A DNA stretch of 64,000 nucleotides from Roseovarius marisflavi (GCF_900142625.1 NZ_FRBN01000018.1:1-64000), one strand, 5' to 3'. Counted from the first letter of the stretch, positions 1-9,096 are shown. Translations and numbers: made by a program. Notes: a model not told the origin generated them from the letters alone.

Positions 1-201
1 TCAGGCGAATGGTTCTTTCGTTTCTTCATTGCGGATCACTTCTTTCTTCATGCGATCCATCTTAACGACTGGCCCAAATTTCCGCGACCACCTCTTGGTG
101 CATTGGAGGGGGTCAACCCGCGCGACCTCGGCAACATCGGCTGGGTCGACGGGGTCAATCATCCCACCGACAGCTAACTTCTTCTTGGCATAAATACTCA
201 A
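1..201 (-). CDS. Possible small hypothetical protein
   Basis: A 66-codon open frame that starts with TTG inside a recurrent intergenic element and ends at base 1. The translation is charged and rich in Asp, Val and Lys. It has no signal peptide, membrane segment or motif that I recognise. An internal ATG at residue 14 (about base 162) is the only ATG alternative, and GGTGGG abuts it with no proper spacing. It lies downstream of the monophosphatase gene on the same strand. It may be a real small gene, or the frame may be open by chance. I assign no function. Confidence 0.3.
   Translation of the reverse strand: MSIYAKKKLAVGGMIDPVDPADVAEVARVDPLQCTKRWSRKFGPVVKMDRMKKEVIRNEETKEPFA
178..199 (+). 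repeat. Intergenic AAATACTC element, copy 1
   Basis: TTCTTCTTGG followed by cataAATACTCa. This is one of eight copies of the same short element in the window, all in this orientation. It lies downstream of the monophosphatase gene, which is on the opposite strand, and a perfect palindrome follows at 206-224. Confidence 0.7.
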
Positions 202-205
202 ACAA

Positions 206-224
206 GAAAATTCGGCGAATTTTC
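206..224. repeat. Palindrome GAAAATTCG-G-CGAATTTTC
   Basis: Nine-base perfect inverted arms around a single central base. It lies between copy 1 of the AAATACTC element and the stop codon of the monophosphatase gene. The same core recurs beside copy 8 near 61.19 kb. It could be a terminator stem or a protein-binding palindrome; there is no T-run to favour the first. Confidence 0.7.
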
Positions 225-234
225 CTGGCCTGCC

Positions 235-1020
235 TCAGCTGCGGATTACACCGGCGAACTTGTCGAAGATCGCCTCGTTGGCACAGATCACCTCACCATC
301 GGCAAGAATATCTCCGCCTTTGCGGAGCGGCTCGATGAATCCACCGGCCTCGCGCACGATCACGATGCCCGCCGCCATGTCCCAGGCATTCAGACGACGC
401 TCCCAGAAGCCATCATACCGCCCGGCCGCAACATAGGCCATGTCGAGCGCCGCAGAGCCCCAGCGGCGCACGCCTGCACAGGTCGGCATGATCCGCGCCA
501 GATCCTGAAGCGTTTCCGGAAGATCGGCGCGCCCGCCAAACGGCAGGCCCGTGGCAAAGATCGACTCGATCATCTTGGAGCGGCCCGAGACCCGCAGTCG
601 GCTTTCATTCAACCAGGCACCGGCGCCTTTTTCGGCATAAAACGCCTCGTCCTTGGCCGCATCATAGATCACGCCGGCAACAATCTCGCCCTTGTGCTCA
701 AGCGCGATCGAGACCGCCCAATGCGGCAGGCCATGCAGGAAGTTCGTGGTCCCATCCAGCGGGTCGACGATCCAGCGCCGCGTCGGGTCTGTGCCGTCTT
801 CGCCACCGCCCTCTTCGGCCAGCCAGCCATAGGTCGGGCGCGCGCCCATCAGCTCGGTCTTGATGATCTTCTCGGCGGCAATATCGGCGCGGCTGACGAA
901 GTCGCCGGCACCTTTCATCGACACCTGAAGGTTTTCGACCTCGCGGAAATCCTTGGCCAGTGCCCGCCCCGCTTTGCGCGCGGCTTTCAGCATGACGTTG
1001 AGATTGGCACTACCTACCAT
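235..1020 (-). CDS. suhB: Inositol-1-monophosphatase family protein
   Basis: A 261-residue member of the Mg-dependent inositol monophosphatase/SuhB family, which hydrolyses myo-inositol phosphates and, in many bacteria, also acts in rRNA transcription and maturation. The metal and catalytic motifs are present: EEGG at about 69-72, DPLDGTTNF at 86-94 (the family signature) and WDMAAG at about 213-218. The open frame runs 65 codons further upstream, but that extension is Arg/Pro-rich and unlike the family. The ATG at 1020 gives the usual length. It is transcribed toward the left window edge. SuhB is the best name; a purely metabolic phosphatase role is the alternative. Confidence 0.9.
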   Translation of the reverse strand: MVGSANLNVMLKAARKAGRALAKDFREVENLQVSMKGAGDFVSRADIAAEKIIKTELMGARPTYGWLAEEGGGEDGTDPTRRWIVDPLDGTTNFLHGLPHWAVSIALEHKGEIVAGVIYDAAKDEAFYAEKGAGAWLNESRLRVSGRSKMIESIFATGLPFGGRADLPETLQDLARIMPTCAGVRRWGSAALDMAYVAAGRYDGFWERRLNAWDMAAGIVIVREAGGFIEPLRKGGDILADGEVICANEAIFDKFAGVIRS

Positions 1021-1120
1021 TGCGACGGCTCCTTTTGGGTCAGGCCGCGCGTATACGCCGCAAGAGCGTGCCACACAAGGGGGCGGCGGCCCAAACCGAT
1101 CAAAGCGCGCGCCGTTTACT

Positions 1121-2164
1121 CTAATAGGGCATCGGGTGCTCTTTATGCGCGGTCTCGATCTCCTCAAGCACCTCACCGCTGAGCGTGATATCCCCTGCCC
1201 CAAGCGCGATCTCAAGCTGGTCCGGCGTGGTCGCTCCGAAGATCGCAGAGCACATGAACGGCCGCGTCAGACACCAGGCAAGCGCCATCTGCGAGGGATC
1301 AAGCCCGTGCTTTCGCGCAATGCCAAGATAGGCCTCGACCGCACCAAAGGCGCGCCCGGTCTTGCGCCCGCCCAGATCGCCGTTGATCGCCATCCGCGAC
1401 CCACCGGGCACCGCGCCGCCCTGATACTTACCCGTGAGAAACCCCGCCGCCAGCGGCGAGAATGCCAAAAGCCCGACATCCTCATTAACGCTCAGCTCGG
1501 CCAGATCGGTATCATACAGCCGACACATCAGCGAATATTCGTTCTGGATCGTGGCCGCCCTCGGCCCATGTCCGGCCCCGGCCAGACGCAGCCATTGCGC
1601 CGTGCCCCAGGCGCTTTCGTTGGACAGGCCAAAATGCCGGATCGTGCCGCGCTCGACCTCGCTCTGCAACGCCTCAAGCGCCTCTTGCATATGTGCGAGG
1701 GTCTCTTCGCGGTTCTGCCCCGAGGGATCAAACCGCCAGTTCTTGCGAAACATATAGCTGCCCCGGTTGGGCCAGTGAAACTGGTAGAGATCAATGCAAT
1801 CGGTCTTGAGCCGCCGCAACGACCCCTCAATCGCCTGCGGAATCGTCTTGGCCGAGATCGGCGCACCGTCACGGGCGTGCTTGAACCCCGCGCCGGAATG
1901 CTTGGTGGCAAGGATCACGTCATCGCGCCGCCCGGCTTTCGCAAACCAGTCGCCGATGATCTCTTCGGTCCGCCCGGTGGTTTCTCCCGAAATCGGGGTG
2001 GTCGGATACATCTCGGCGGTGTCGATGAAATTCACCCCCCGCTCCAGCGCGCGCTCGATCTGGGCATGCCCCTCTTGCAGGGTATTTTGCGTCCCCCAGG
2101 TCATCGAGCCAAGGCAAAGCGCGCTGACGTTAAGGCCGGTGCGGCCAAGCGGTTTCATCTTCAT
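1121..2164 (-). CDS. Aldo/keto reductase, Tas-like
   Basis: A cytosolic NAD(P)H-dependent aldo/keto reductase of 347 residues with a TIM-barrel fold. The catalytic tetrad can be followed: Asp48 and Tyr53 in IDTAEMY, Lys88 in ATKHS and His130 in YQFHWPN. The length and the long loops resemble the E. coli Tas/YajO branch rather than the shorter prostaglandin-synthase branch. The start at 2164 is preceded by AGGGG eight bases upstream; ATG at 2158 is also possible. It is about 100 bases upstream of the monophosphatase gene on the same strand. The substrate cannot be told from the sequence. Confidence 0.88.
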   Translation of the reverse strand: MKMKPLGRTGLNVSALCLGSMTWGTQNTLQEGHAQIERALERGVNFIDTAEMYPTTPISGETTGRTEEIIGDWFAKAGRRDDVILATKHSGAGFKHARDGAPISAKTIPQAIEGSLRRLKTDCIDLYQFHWPNRGSYMFRKNWRFDPSGQNREETLAHMQEALEALQSEVERGTIRHFGLSNESAWGTAQWLRLAGAGHGPRAATIQNEYSLMCRLYDTDLAELSVNEDVGLLAFSPLAAGFLTGKYQGGAVPGGSRMAINGDLGGRKTGRAFGAVEAYLGIARKHGLDPSQMALAWCLTRPFMCSAIFGATTPDQLEIALGAGDITLSGEVLEEIETAHKEHPMPY

Positions 2165-2167
2165 CAC

Positions 2168-2976
2168 AGATCCCCTGTCCTTTGCCGCGCCACCCTAGCC
2201 ACCCCGCCCACAAGTGCAATGCTTTCCCTTGCCTCGGGCGATCACACCGGGCAGGCTCAACCCATAAGAGTGAGGTATCGCGTGGGTCGCGACAAATCTG
2301 AACGCTCCCGGGTCTGGGTCTCAAACCCACTGAGCCTTGAAAAAGGTCATGCCTTGGCCTTGGCCTTGGCCGAGACCCTGATCATGACCGCCCTGGCGCC
2401 TTTCCTCTGGCACCGGGCTGGCTGGTGCCATTGCTACTCAGCAGCCTTGTCATGGCCGTGCTCACCATGCTGCGCAGCCCACGCTCGATCCGGTTGGGCC
2501 GGGTGATGTGATGGACCTATGAGAAGAACCGGATGTCTGATCGTCCGCTGACCGGCTGGCACGTGGCTCTGACAATGATCGTGGCGACGGCCCTCTGCGG
2601 TGGCCTCACCTACGTCTTGGCCAGCCATTGACTTGTCGGGTTAACGGGCTGGCCGCTGTTCTGGCGCAGCGCATTGCTCGGCCTGCTGGCTCTGAATTCA
2701 TCTATCTCGGCAGCAGGAGCGGTCGCGGCACCCTGAATTGGCGGGTCGATGTGCGCGGGGTGGAGCATCCCGGGCATGTACGGCTCAAGTTGCTTTACGG
2801 TTTGGGCAAGCTGCGCAGCGCCTGCACCTATGCCACGATTGCGCTGATCCTTGTGGTGACGATGGGCCTGTTCCATGACACCTGTCGCCTGCCGCCCGCC
2901 CTGTCGGTCGGGATGGCGCATATCTTTGGCGCGGCCCCCACCTGCCCGCGCTCAGGATCGCGCCACGAAGGATTGA
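2168..2976. other. 0.8 kb without a convincing gene; possible degraded membrane gene
   Basis: No open frame here looks like an intact protein. Short hydrophobic pieces appear in different frames of the + strand. One around 2400-2512 reads as a Leu/Val-rich segment ending at a TGA. One at 2534-2632 encodes a 32-residue peptide starting MSDRPLTGWHV with one membrane segment. A third is around 2820-2880. Frame shifting between hydrophobic pieces suggests a decayed membrane-protein gene or a string of microproteins. I cannot name the ancestor. Confidence 0.3.
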
Positions 2977-2991
2977 GAACAAATGACGAAC
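2977..2991 (+). promoter_or_regulatory. LexA (SOS) box GAAC-N7-GAAC
   Basis: GAAC AAATGAC GAAC is a perfect match to the alphaproteobacterial LexA direct-repeat operator (GTTC-N7-GTTC or its complement). It ends 17 bases before the ATG of the ImuA-like gene, so LexA bound here would block initiation. Confidence 0.85.
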
Positions 2992-3008
2992 ATGCTAGTC
3001 TTGAGCCT

Positions 3009-3605
3009 ATGACAACCGCCCTTCTCAACCGCCAATCCCATCGCCCACCCCCGGCCCTGACGGTGCTGGGCGACCTGACCCTGACACTGGCGCGGCTGCA
3101 TGAGGGGTGTGGCCCGGCGCGGTATACCTTTGCGATGCTGGTGGCGGCGGCCAGCGAGGGGTTGGTCCTGTGGATCGCGCCCACATGGCAGGGTGATCAG
3201 CCAAACCCCGATGGCATGTGCCCGCTGGTCGGGCCAGAGCGGTTCTTGTTCGCGGCCCCGCAGCGGCGCGAGGATCTGTTGTGGTGCATGGAAGAGGCCC
3301 TGCGCAGCGGCGCGGTGCCGCTTGTGGTGGCCGACCTGCCGCAGCCCCCCGGCCTGACGGCAGTGCGCCGTCTGCACCTTGCCGCCGAGGCCGGAGCCGC
3401 GCGCGGCAACACCCGGCCGCTTGGCCTTATCCTGACGCCAGAGGACGGCGGCGCGCCGGGGGTGGAAACCCGCTGGTTCATGGCCCCGGCCCATAGCGCC
3501 AACAGCACCGCATGGCGGCTTGAACGGCGCCGCGCCCGCGCCGCGCCCCCCGCCAGTTGGCGGCTAACCGGGGCGCCGGGCGCATGGCAAGTGACGCAAA
3601 CGTGA
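3009..3605 (+). CDS. imuA: ImuA-like SOS mutagenesis protein (orphan)
   Basis: A 198-residue protein resembling ImuA, the RecA-like accessory subunit of the ImuA-ImuB-DnaE2 translesion mutasome. Recognisable stretches are VVADLPQPPGLTAVRRLHLA and the C-terminal LILTPEDGGAPGVETRW, both typical of the Rhodobacteraceae ImuA family. No intact Walker A motif is visible. The ATG lies directly after a perfect LexA box, which supports both the start and SOS control. imuA is normally followed by imuB and dnaE2, but here the next gene is a yceI-like gene 36 bases downstream, so this copy is separated from its partners. The similarity call is from memory of the family. Confidence 0.72.
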   Translation: MTTALLNRQSHRPPPALTVLGDLTLTLARLHEGCGPARYTFAMLVAAASEGLVLWIAPTWQGDQPNPDGMCPLVGPERFLFAAPQRREDLLWCMEEALRSGAVPLVVADLPQPPGLTAVRRLHLAAEAGAARGNTRPLGLILTPEDGGAPGVETRWFMAPAHSANSTAWRLERRRARAAPPASWRLTGAPGAWQVTQT

Positions 3606-3641
3606 CATCCATTGCATCTCCGCAGGCGTATACTTTTGAGG

Positions 3642-4196
3642 ATGTATCGCATTGCCCTTTTATTGTGCCTGATTGCCGGTCTCGCAACAGCCGCCCCGCA
3701 AACCTATCGGCTGAACATCGCCCGCTCGACGGTGGGCTTTACCTATGGGTTTGGCGAAACCGTCAAGACAGGCCGGATGCCGGTCAAATCTGCCAATATG
3801 CAGATCGACCTCAAGAATGTTTCGGCCAGCCATATCGACGTCGACCTTGACGCCAGCGGCGCCACGGCCGGATTTTTCTTTGCCACGCTGGCGATGAAAG
3901 GCCCCGAAGTTCTCGACACGGCCCATTTTCCCACCATCCGGTTCAAATCGACCAGGATCACCGGCAGCCTGCTCAAGGCCACCATCACCGGCGATCTGAC
4001 GGTGCGCGGGGTCACCCGGCCCGTGACACTCAACGCCGCCCTCTATCGACAACGCGGCACCGACCCTGATGACCTTGATAATCTGACCGTTTTTCTGACC
4101 GGATCAATTAGCCGCTCGGCCTTTGGCGCCAACGGGTTTTCAAACTATGTCGGCGACAAGATCGGATTGCGCATCATCGCGCGGATCGAAAAGTAA
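3642..4196 (+). CDS. YceI-family periplasmic lipocalin-like protein
   Basis: A 184-residue secreted protein. Residues 1-20 form a clear signal peptide (hydrophobic core ending near TAAPQ). The rest matches the YceI fold: an N-terminal YRLNIARSTVGFTY strand, a central GPEVLDTAHFPTIRFKST segment and LTVRGVTRPVTL. YceI proteins are ten-stranded barrels that bind isoprenoid or ubiquinone-like lipids in the periplasm. The ATG at 3642 follows TTTTGAGG. The frame extends upstream to 3612, but that would destroy the signal peptide. It lies 36 bases after imuA and could be cotranscribed with it, which would be an odd partner for an SOS gene. Confidence 0.88.
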   Translation: MYRIALLLCLIAGLATAAPQTYRLNIARSTVGFTYGFGETVKTGRMPVKSANMQIDLKNVSASHIDVDLDASGATAGFFFATLAMKGPEVLDTAHFPTIRFKSTRITGSLLKATITGDLTVRGVTRPVTLNAALYRQRGTDPDDLDNLTVFLTGSISRSAFGANGFSNYVGDKIGLRIIARIEK

Positions 4197-4275
4197 CCCG
4201 GCTCGCCGAAAACGACGCCAAACTGTCGAAAAAGGCCGAGGCCCGCGCGAGGCGGGCTGACATGGTGAAGGCGTA

Positions 4276-5511
4276 ATGCGCGTCATAATCTCCTTTGCGG
4301 CCCTCTTTTTGTCGGTCATCCTGCTTCAGCTGTCCACCGGGGGCGTTGGCCCGCTGGATGCGCTGTCGGGCCTCACGCTTGATTTCACCACCGCCCATAT
4401 CGGCATGCTGGGATCGGCGCATTTTGTCGGCTTCTTCATCGGCTGCTGGTTCGCGCCGCGCCTGATGGGAAGCATCGGCCATTCGCGCGCCTTTGCCGCC
4501 TTTACCTCGGCCGGGGCAATCGGGCTTTTGGCGCATATGCTGGTGATTGATCCCTATGCCTGGGCGCTGATGCGGGTGGCTTCTGGGCTATGCGTGGCGG
4601 GGTGTTACACGGTGATTGAGGCCTGGCTTCAGGCCAAGGTCACAAACGAGACGCGCGGGCGCACCATGGGCATTTACCGGGTGGCCGATATGGGGGCGTC
4701 GCTGATGGCACAGCTGTTGATCAGCGTGCTCGCGCCCGCCTCTTACGTGTCCTACAATTTACTGGCGATGCTGTGTTGCGCGGCCCTCCTGCCCCTGACC
4801 CTCAGCCGTCTGCGCGAGCCCGAAACGCCAGACGCCCCGCGCCTGCGCCCGATGCTGTTGATCGCCTGTTCGCCGCTGGCCGCCGCCGGCGTGCTGGTCG
4901 CGGCGCTCTCAAGTGCGTCGTTCCGGATGATCGGCCCGCTTTACGGCCAGCAGGTCGGCCTTGCCGTGGATCAGATCGCGGGCTTTCTGGCGGTCTTCGT
5001 CCTGGGCGGGGCCGTGGCGCAATACCCGGTCGGCTGGCTGGCGGATCGCTATGACCGCCGCTGGGTTCTGATCGGCCTGTCGCTTGCCGCCATCCTCAGC
5101 AGCGTGATGACCGCCGCCACCCATGACCTTGACACCACCGGCATCCTGTTGACCGCCTTCTTCTTTGGCATGACCACCTTTCCGATCTATTCGGTGAGCG
5201 CCGCGCATGCCCATGATTTCGCCGAAGCCCATGAACGGGTCGAGCTTTCTGCCGCGCTGATGTTCTTTTTCGCCCTTGGGGCCATCGCAGCCCCGCTCAT
5301 GGCCTCGACCCTGATTGATCATTATGGCCCGCCCGCGATGTTCGTCATGATTGCCGCAGGGCATGGTGGTCTGGTGGTCTTTGGCCTGATCCGGATGCGG
5401 ATGCGCCCCGGCGCTGAAAGCCGCACGCCTTATATCTGGTCGCCGCGCACCTCTTTCCTGATTGGTCGCCTGACAGGGCGCAGCCGCGACAAACCTGCGA
5501 ACCGGCGCTAG
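4276..5511 (+). CDS. Major facilitator superfamily transporter, YcaD-like
   Basis: An inner-membrane protein of 411 residues with twelve predicted helices in two six-helix halves. Its overall layout resembles the YcaD/Mfs group. The first helix runs from residue 1 (MRVIISFAALFLSVIL). The motif-A-like loop LADRYDRRWVL follows helix 8, equivalent to motif A repeated in the second half. The C-terminal tail (about 380-411) is basic and cytoplasmic. It stands about 80 bases downstream of the yceI-like gene and 54 bases upstream of metG. The substrate is unknown; nothing nearby points to one. Confidence 0.85.
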   Translation: MRVIISFAALFLSVILLQLSTGGVGPLDALSGLTLDFTTAHIGMLGSAHFVGFFIGCWFAPRLMGSIGHSRAFAAFTSAGAIGLLAHMLVIDPYAWALMRVASGLCVAGCYTVIEAWLQAKVTNETRGRTMGIYRVADMGASLMAQLLISVLAPASYVSYNLLAMLCCAALLPLTLSRLREPETPDAPRLRPMLLIACSPLAAAGVLVAALSSASFRMIGPLYGQQVGLAVDQIAGFLAVFVLGGAVAQYPVGWLADRYDRRWVLIGLSLAAILSSVMTAATHDLDTTGILLTAFFFGMTTFPIYSVSAAHAHDFAEAHERVELSAALMFFFALGAIAAPLMASTLIDHYGPPAMFVMIAAGHGGLVVFGLIRMRMRPGAESRTPYIWSPRTSFLIGRLTGRSRDKPANRR

Positions 5512-5565
5512 AACTGCCTGCAAAGACGCGCTAAAGGGGGCGCAAACCTTCAAAGGGCGAATAAT

Positions 5566-7284
5566 ATGGCACGGCATCTGATCACATCGGCGATTCCCTA
5601 TATCAACGGGATCAAACACCTTGGCAATCTGGTCGGAAGCCAGCTTCCGGCCGATCTATTTGCCCGCTTTCAGCGCAGCCGCGGCAATGAGGTGCTGTTT
5701 CTCTGCGCCACCGACGAGCATGGCACCCCGGCCGAATTGGCCGCTGCCAAGGCGGGCAAGCCGGTGGCAGACTATTGCGCCGAAATGCATGCCGTTCAGG
5801 CCGAGATCGCCAAGGGCTTTGGCCTTAGCTTTGACCACTTTGGCCGCTCGTCCAGCCCGCAGAACCACGCCCTGACCCAGCATCTTGCCGGCAAACTCTA
5901 CGAGGCGGGGTTGATCGAGGAGGTGACCGAAAAGCAGGTCTATTCCAACGCCGACAAACGCTTTTTGCCGGATCGCTATATCGAGGGCACCTGCCCCAAT
6001 TGCGGGTACGACAAGGCGCGCGGCGATCAATGCGAGAATTGCACCAAACAGCTTGATCCGACCGACCTTATCGACCCGCGTTCGGCGATTTCCGGCTCGA
6101 CCGATCTTGAGGTGCGCGAAACCAAGCACCTGTTCCTGCGCCAGAGCCAGATGCGCGAGCGCCTGAGCGCCTGGATCGACACCAAGACCGACTGGCCGAT
6201 CCTGACCACCTCGATTGCGCGCAAATGGCTGAACGATGGCGACGGGCTTCAGGATCGCGGCATCACCCGCGATCTGGATTGGGGCATTCCGGTCAAACGC
6301 GGCACCGAGGACTGGCCGGGGATGGAGGGCAAGGTGTTCTACGTCTGGTTCGACGCGCCGATCGAATATATCGCCTGCGCCGGCGAATGGGCCGAGGCCA
6401 ACGGCTTGGATGACGCCGCATGGGAACGCTGGTGGCGCACCGAGCGCGGCGCCGACGACGTGCGCTATACCCAGTTCATGGGCAAGGACAACGTGCCGTT
6501 CCACACCCTTGGGTTTCCCGCCACGATCATGGGCTCGGGCGAGGATTGGAAGCTTGTTGATTACATCAAGAGCTTCAACTATCTCAACTATGACGGCGGC
6601 CAGTTTTCGACCTCGCAGGGGCGCGGCGTGTTCATGGATCAGGCGCTTGAAATCCTGCCCGCCGATTACTGGCGCTGGTGGCTTTTGTCCCATGCGCCCG
6701 AAAGCTCGGACAGCGAATTCACCTGGGAAAACTTTCAGGCCTCGGTCAACAAGGACCTCGCCGATGTGCTTGGCAACTTCGTCAGTCGCGTCACCAAGTT
6801 CTGTCGCTCGAAGTTCGGCGAAGAGGTGCCCGCCGGGGGCGCCTATGGCCCTGATGAGGCCGCCCTGATCGAGCGGCTGAACACGCGGGTGCGCGAATAC
6901 GAGGGCCATATGGACGCGATGGAGGTGCGCAAATCCGCCGCCGCCCTGCGTGCGATCTGGGTTGAGGGCAATGAGTATCTGCAAAACGCCGCGCCCTGGT
7001 CGACCTTCAAGGACAATCCCGAACAGGCGGCGATGCAAATCCGCCTCGCGCTCAACCTGATCCGGCTTTACGCGGTGCTGAGCGCGCCGTTCATTCCCGA
7101 TGCCGCCGCCAGCATGCTGGGTGCGATGCACACCGAGGATGATCGCTGGCCCGACGACATCGGCGCGGCGCTTGAGACCTTTGCGCCGGGCCACGGCTTT
7201 AGCGTGCCCGAGGTTCTGTTTTCCAAGATCACCGACGAAGCGCGCGAAGACTGGCAAAGCCGGTTTTCCGGTCAGCGCACCTAA
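5566..7284 (+). CDS. metG: Methionyl-tRNA synthetase
   Basis: Cytosolic class I synthetase of 572 residues that charges tRNA-Met with methionine. The Rossmann-fold HIGH-type motif is HLGN at 18-21. A zinc knuckle has Cys143, 146, 156 and 159. The position of the KMSKS loop carries FSTSQ at 347-351, so the second canonical lysine is absent, as in some other MetRS lineages. An alpha-helical anticodon-binding domain fills about 390-560. There is no C-terminal EMAP/tRNA-binding domain, so this is the short form. It is convergent with the amine oxidase gene, only 12 bases away. Confidence 0.95.
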   Translation: MARHLITSAIPYINGIKHLGNLVGSQLPADLFARFQRSRGNEVLFLCATDEHGTPAELAAAKAGKPVADYCAEMHAVQAEIAKGFGLSFDHFGRSSSPQNHALTQHLAGKLYEAGLIEEVTEKQVYSNADKRFLPDRYIEGTCPNCGYDKARGDQCENCTKQLDPTDLIDPRSAISGSTDLEVRETKHLFLRQSQMRERLSAWIDTKTDWPILTTSIARKWLNDGDGLQDRGITRDLDWGIPVKRGTEDWPGMEGKVFYVWFDAPIEYIACAGEWAEANGLDDAAWERWWRTERGADDVRYTQFMGKDNVPFHTLGFPATIMGSGEDWKLVDYIKSFNYLNYDGGQFSTSQGRGVFMDQALEILPADYWRWWLLSHAPESSDSEFTWENFQASVNKDLADVLGNFVSRVTKFCRSKFGEEVPAGGAYGPDEAALIERLNTRVREYEGHMDAMEVRKSAAALRAIWVEGNEYLQNAAPWSTFKDNPEQAAMQIRLALNLIRLYAVLSAPFIPDAAASMLGAMHTEDDRWPDDIGAALETFAPGHGFSVPEVLFSKITDEAREDWQSRFSGQRT

Positions 7285-7296
7285 ATGCAACAACCC

Positions 7297-8376
7297 TCAG
7301 AGGGCGGCAAGCACTCTCTGGCCGGTCATCTCCCCGGCTGAAAACGCGCCTTCGATCAGGCCGGGGCTTTGCTCGGCACTCTCGGACACGGCAAACCACA
7401 ACCGCCCGTCCAGATGCCCGGCGCGCAGGGTCTCGGGGCCGACGTCGGGATGCTCTGGCGGCGTTGCGAGATCAAGCGCGCTGCAAATCAGCGGCTCTTG
7501 CGCCCAATCCTTGATCACAAGCTGTGTCGGCGTGCCCGCCTCTGGCCCAAAGCAGCGCGCAAGCTGATCCAGAATGGCGCAGCGAAGAGCCTCAGGGTCA
7601 CTGGCGCGCTCCGTCACGCCAATCCCGACAAAGCCGAACAACGCCCCCGCGGAACAAGACGCAGGCGTATGGTCATGCACCTCGGCCAATGGCCCGCTGC
7701 GGCTGGCCACCCGCCCCGACAATCCCGCCTCGCGCCAGAAGGGGCGCGGATAAATCGCGACCGCCTTGGCCTGTTGCGCCATCCATGTCGGCGCGGCGCG
7801 CATCGCACGTTCAAGTGGCGGCGCGAGGCCCGCAATCGCAATCCTCTCAAGCGTGCCGCGCAATGGGGTGGCAAGCACCACCCGAGCCGCGCTCTGGCTC
7901 TGACCCGTGGCGGTGATCACCCGCAAAGCGCCATCGTCGGCCTCAACGCGCACCACCGTTGCACCGGTCTGAACGGTGCCCGGCCGCAGCTTTGCGGCCA
8001 ATGCATCGACAATCGCAGAGGGCCCGCCCTCAATGCGCGAAATCCCGTCCTGCCCGATCAGCGGATGACGACGCGGCTCCCCGCCAAAGCCTTCAAGAAT
8101 ACCGTCGCCCGCGTCGTGCTGTGCGAAGGGCACAAGCGCCAGGCGATCCATCCAGCGCGCGACCACCGGCTGCCAGCGGGGCCAGACCCATGTCGGCCCG
8201 AGATCGCCAAGCACCGCGCCATCATCGCCGCGCATACCCTGAACGCGCCCGCCAATCCCGGCGCTGCCCTCAAGCACCATCACCCGTACGCCGCCCTCTT
8301 GCAGACAAAGCGCCGCCGTCAGCCCGGCAATGCCTGCGCCGATCACCAGAACGTCGATGTCACGATCCTTGGCCAT
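7297..8376 (-). CDS. FAD-dependent amine oxidase family protein
   Basis: A 359-residue flavoprotein of the monoamine oxidase/protoporphyrinogen-oxidase-like superfamily. The N-terminal dinucleotide-binding motif is VIGAGIAGLTAAL (about 11-23), followed by the second FAD contact GIGGRVQ. The C-terminal FAD region is GLIEGAFSAGEMTG. These enzymes oxidise amines to imines with release of peroxide. The substrate is not evident. The frame extends 44 codons further upstream, but the ATG at 8376 gives a normal N terminus just before the FAD motif. It is divergent from cytochrome c2 across a 270-base region. Confidence 0.85.
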   Translation of the reverse strand: MAKDRDIDVLVIGAGIAGLTAALCLQEGGVRVMVLEGSAGIGGRVQGMRGDDGAVLGDLGPTWVWPRWQPVVARWMDRLALVPFAQHDAGDGILEGFGGEPRRHPLIGQDGISRIEGGPSAIVDALAAKLRPGTVQTGATVVRVEADDGALRVITATGQSQSAARVVLATPLRGTLERIAIAGLAPPLERAMRAAPTWMAQQAKAVAIYPRPFWREAGLSGRVASRSGPLAEVHDHTPASCSAGALFGFVGIGVTERASDPEALRCAILDQLARCFGPEAGTPTQLVIKDWAQEPLICSALDLATPPEHPDVGPETLRAGHLDGRLWFAVSESAEQSPGLIEGAFSAGEMTGQRVLAAL

Positions 8377-8646
8377 GCTGCCTCTCCTGCCCCCATGCCC
8401 GTCACGGGCCTTTGGTTTAGACCGGGGCGGGGCGAAAATGACAAGCCATGACGCGCGGGCAATCGGCGGATGTAAAACGGTGAACAGCGCCGCCCGCGGC
8501 CTTGACACCGCAATGCGCCTTGTTTCTCTGACCGATCACCTTTCTCACGTGTCGCCTGACAAGGGCGTGAGCGGCGCCCTCAATCCATTGACTCAAGGCC
8601 GGGTTTTGCTCCCTAGTGAAGGGAGGGTTAAACGCGAGGCCGCACC
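8377..8646. promoter_or_regulatory. Divergent intergenic region, amine oxidase / cytochrome c2
   Basis: This stretch holds no gene. A TTGACT hexamer at 8588-8593 with a 17-18 base spacer to CCTAG(T) is a weak sigma-70-type candidate for the cytochrome gene. GAGG at about 8636-8639 sits at ribosome-binding distance from its ATG. The leftward promoter for the amine oxidase is not obvious. Confidence 0.3.
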
Positions 8647-9087
8647 ATGAAACTCGACTCAAAAGCGTTTACTGCACCGTCGATTTCGGCACTGCTCATG
8701 GCGCTGTCCCTGCCCGCTGTTGCCGGTGACGTTAGCCGCGGCAAGACCCTGTTCAACGATTGCCGCGCCTGCCATTCAGTGATCGACGAAACCGAAAGCG
8801 TGATCATTCGCGGCGGACGCACCGGCCCGAATCTCTATGGGGTGATCGGGCGCCATGCCGGCAGCGTTCCGGGATTTTACTATTCCACGTCGATGGTGGC
8901 GGCGGGCCGGGAGGGGCTGCGCTGGAACGAAGAAGATTTCGTGGTTTACGTGAAGGACGCTACGGCGTTTCTGCGCGACTACCTCGACGATCCCACCGCC
9001 CGCGGAAAAATGGCGTATAAGCTGCGCGATACCAAAAAGGCCCGCGATGTCTGGGCTTATCTCGAAAGCGTCACCAAAGCCCACTGA
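8647..9087 (+). CDS. Cytochrome c2-type class I cytochrome c
   Basis: A 146-residue periplasmic electron carrier. A signal peptide of about 26 residues (ending PAVAG) precedes the haem attachment site C39-R-A-C42-H43. The sixth ligand is most likely Met122 in GKMAYKL. GPNLYGVIGR and the C-terminal DVWAYLESV are diagnostic of the long cytochrome c2 class (CycA of Rhodobacter), which shuttles electrons from the bc1 complex to an oxidase or a photosynthetic reaction centre. The isolated location, away from bc1 or oxidase genes, leaves open whether it is the main c2 or an isocytochrome. Convergent with the LysR gene. Confidence 0.9.
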   Translation: MKLDSKAFTAPSISALLMALSLPAVAGDVSRGKTLFNDCRACHSVIDETESVIIRGGRTGPNLYGVIGRHAGSVPGFYYSTSMVAAGREGLRWNEEDFVVYVKDATAFLRDYLDDPTARGKMAYKLRDTKKARDVWAYLESVTKAH

Positions 9088-9096
9088 TAATCGCCG

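Noticed and set aside
1021..1215. 65-residue N-terminal extension of the monophosphatase frame
   Set aside because: Arg/Cys/Pro-rich and unlike the family; the ATG at 1020 gives the normal protein.
953..2506. 517-codon frame on the + strand across the monophosphatase and aldo/keto reductase genes
   Set aside because: Two real genes with catalytic motifs occupy this stretch on the other strand; the + frame is Arg/Pro-rich and without motifs.
5656..7293. 545-codon frame antisense to metG
   Set aside because: metG is unambiguous; the antisense product has no recognisable fold and low-complexity composition.
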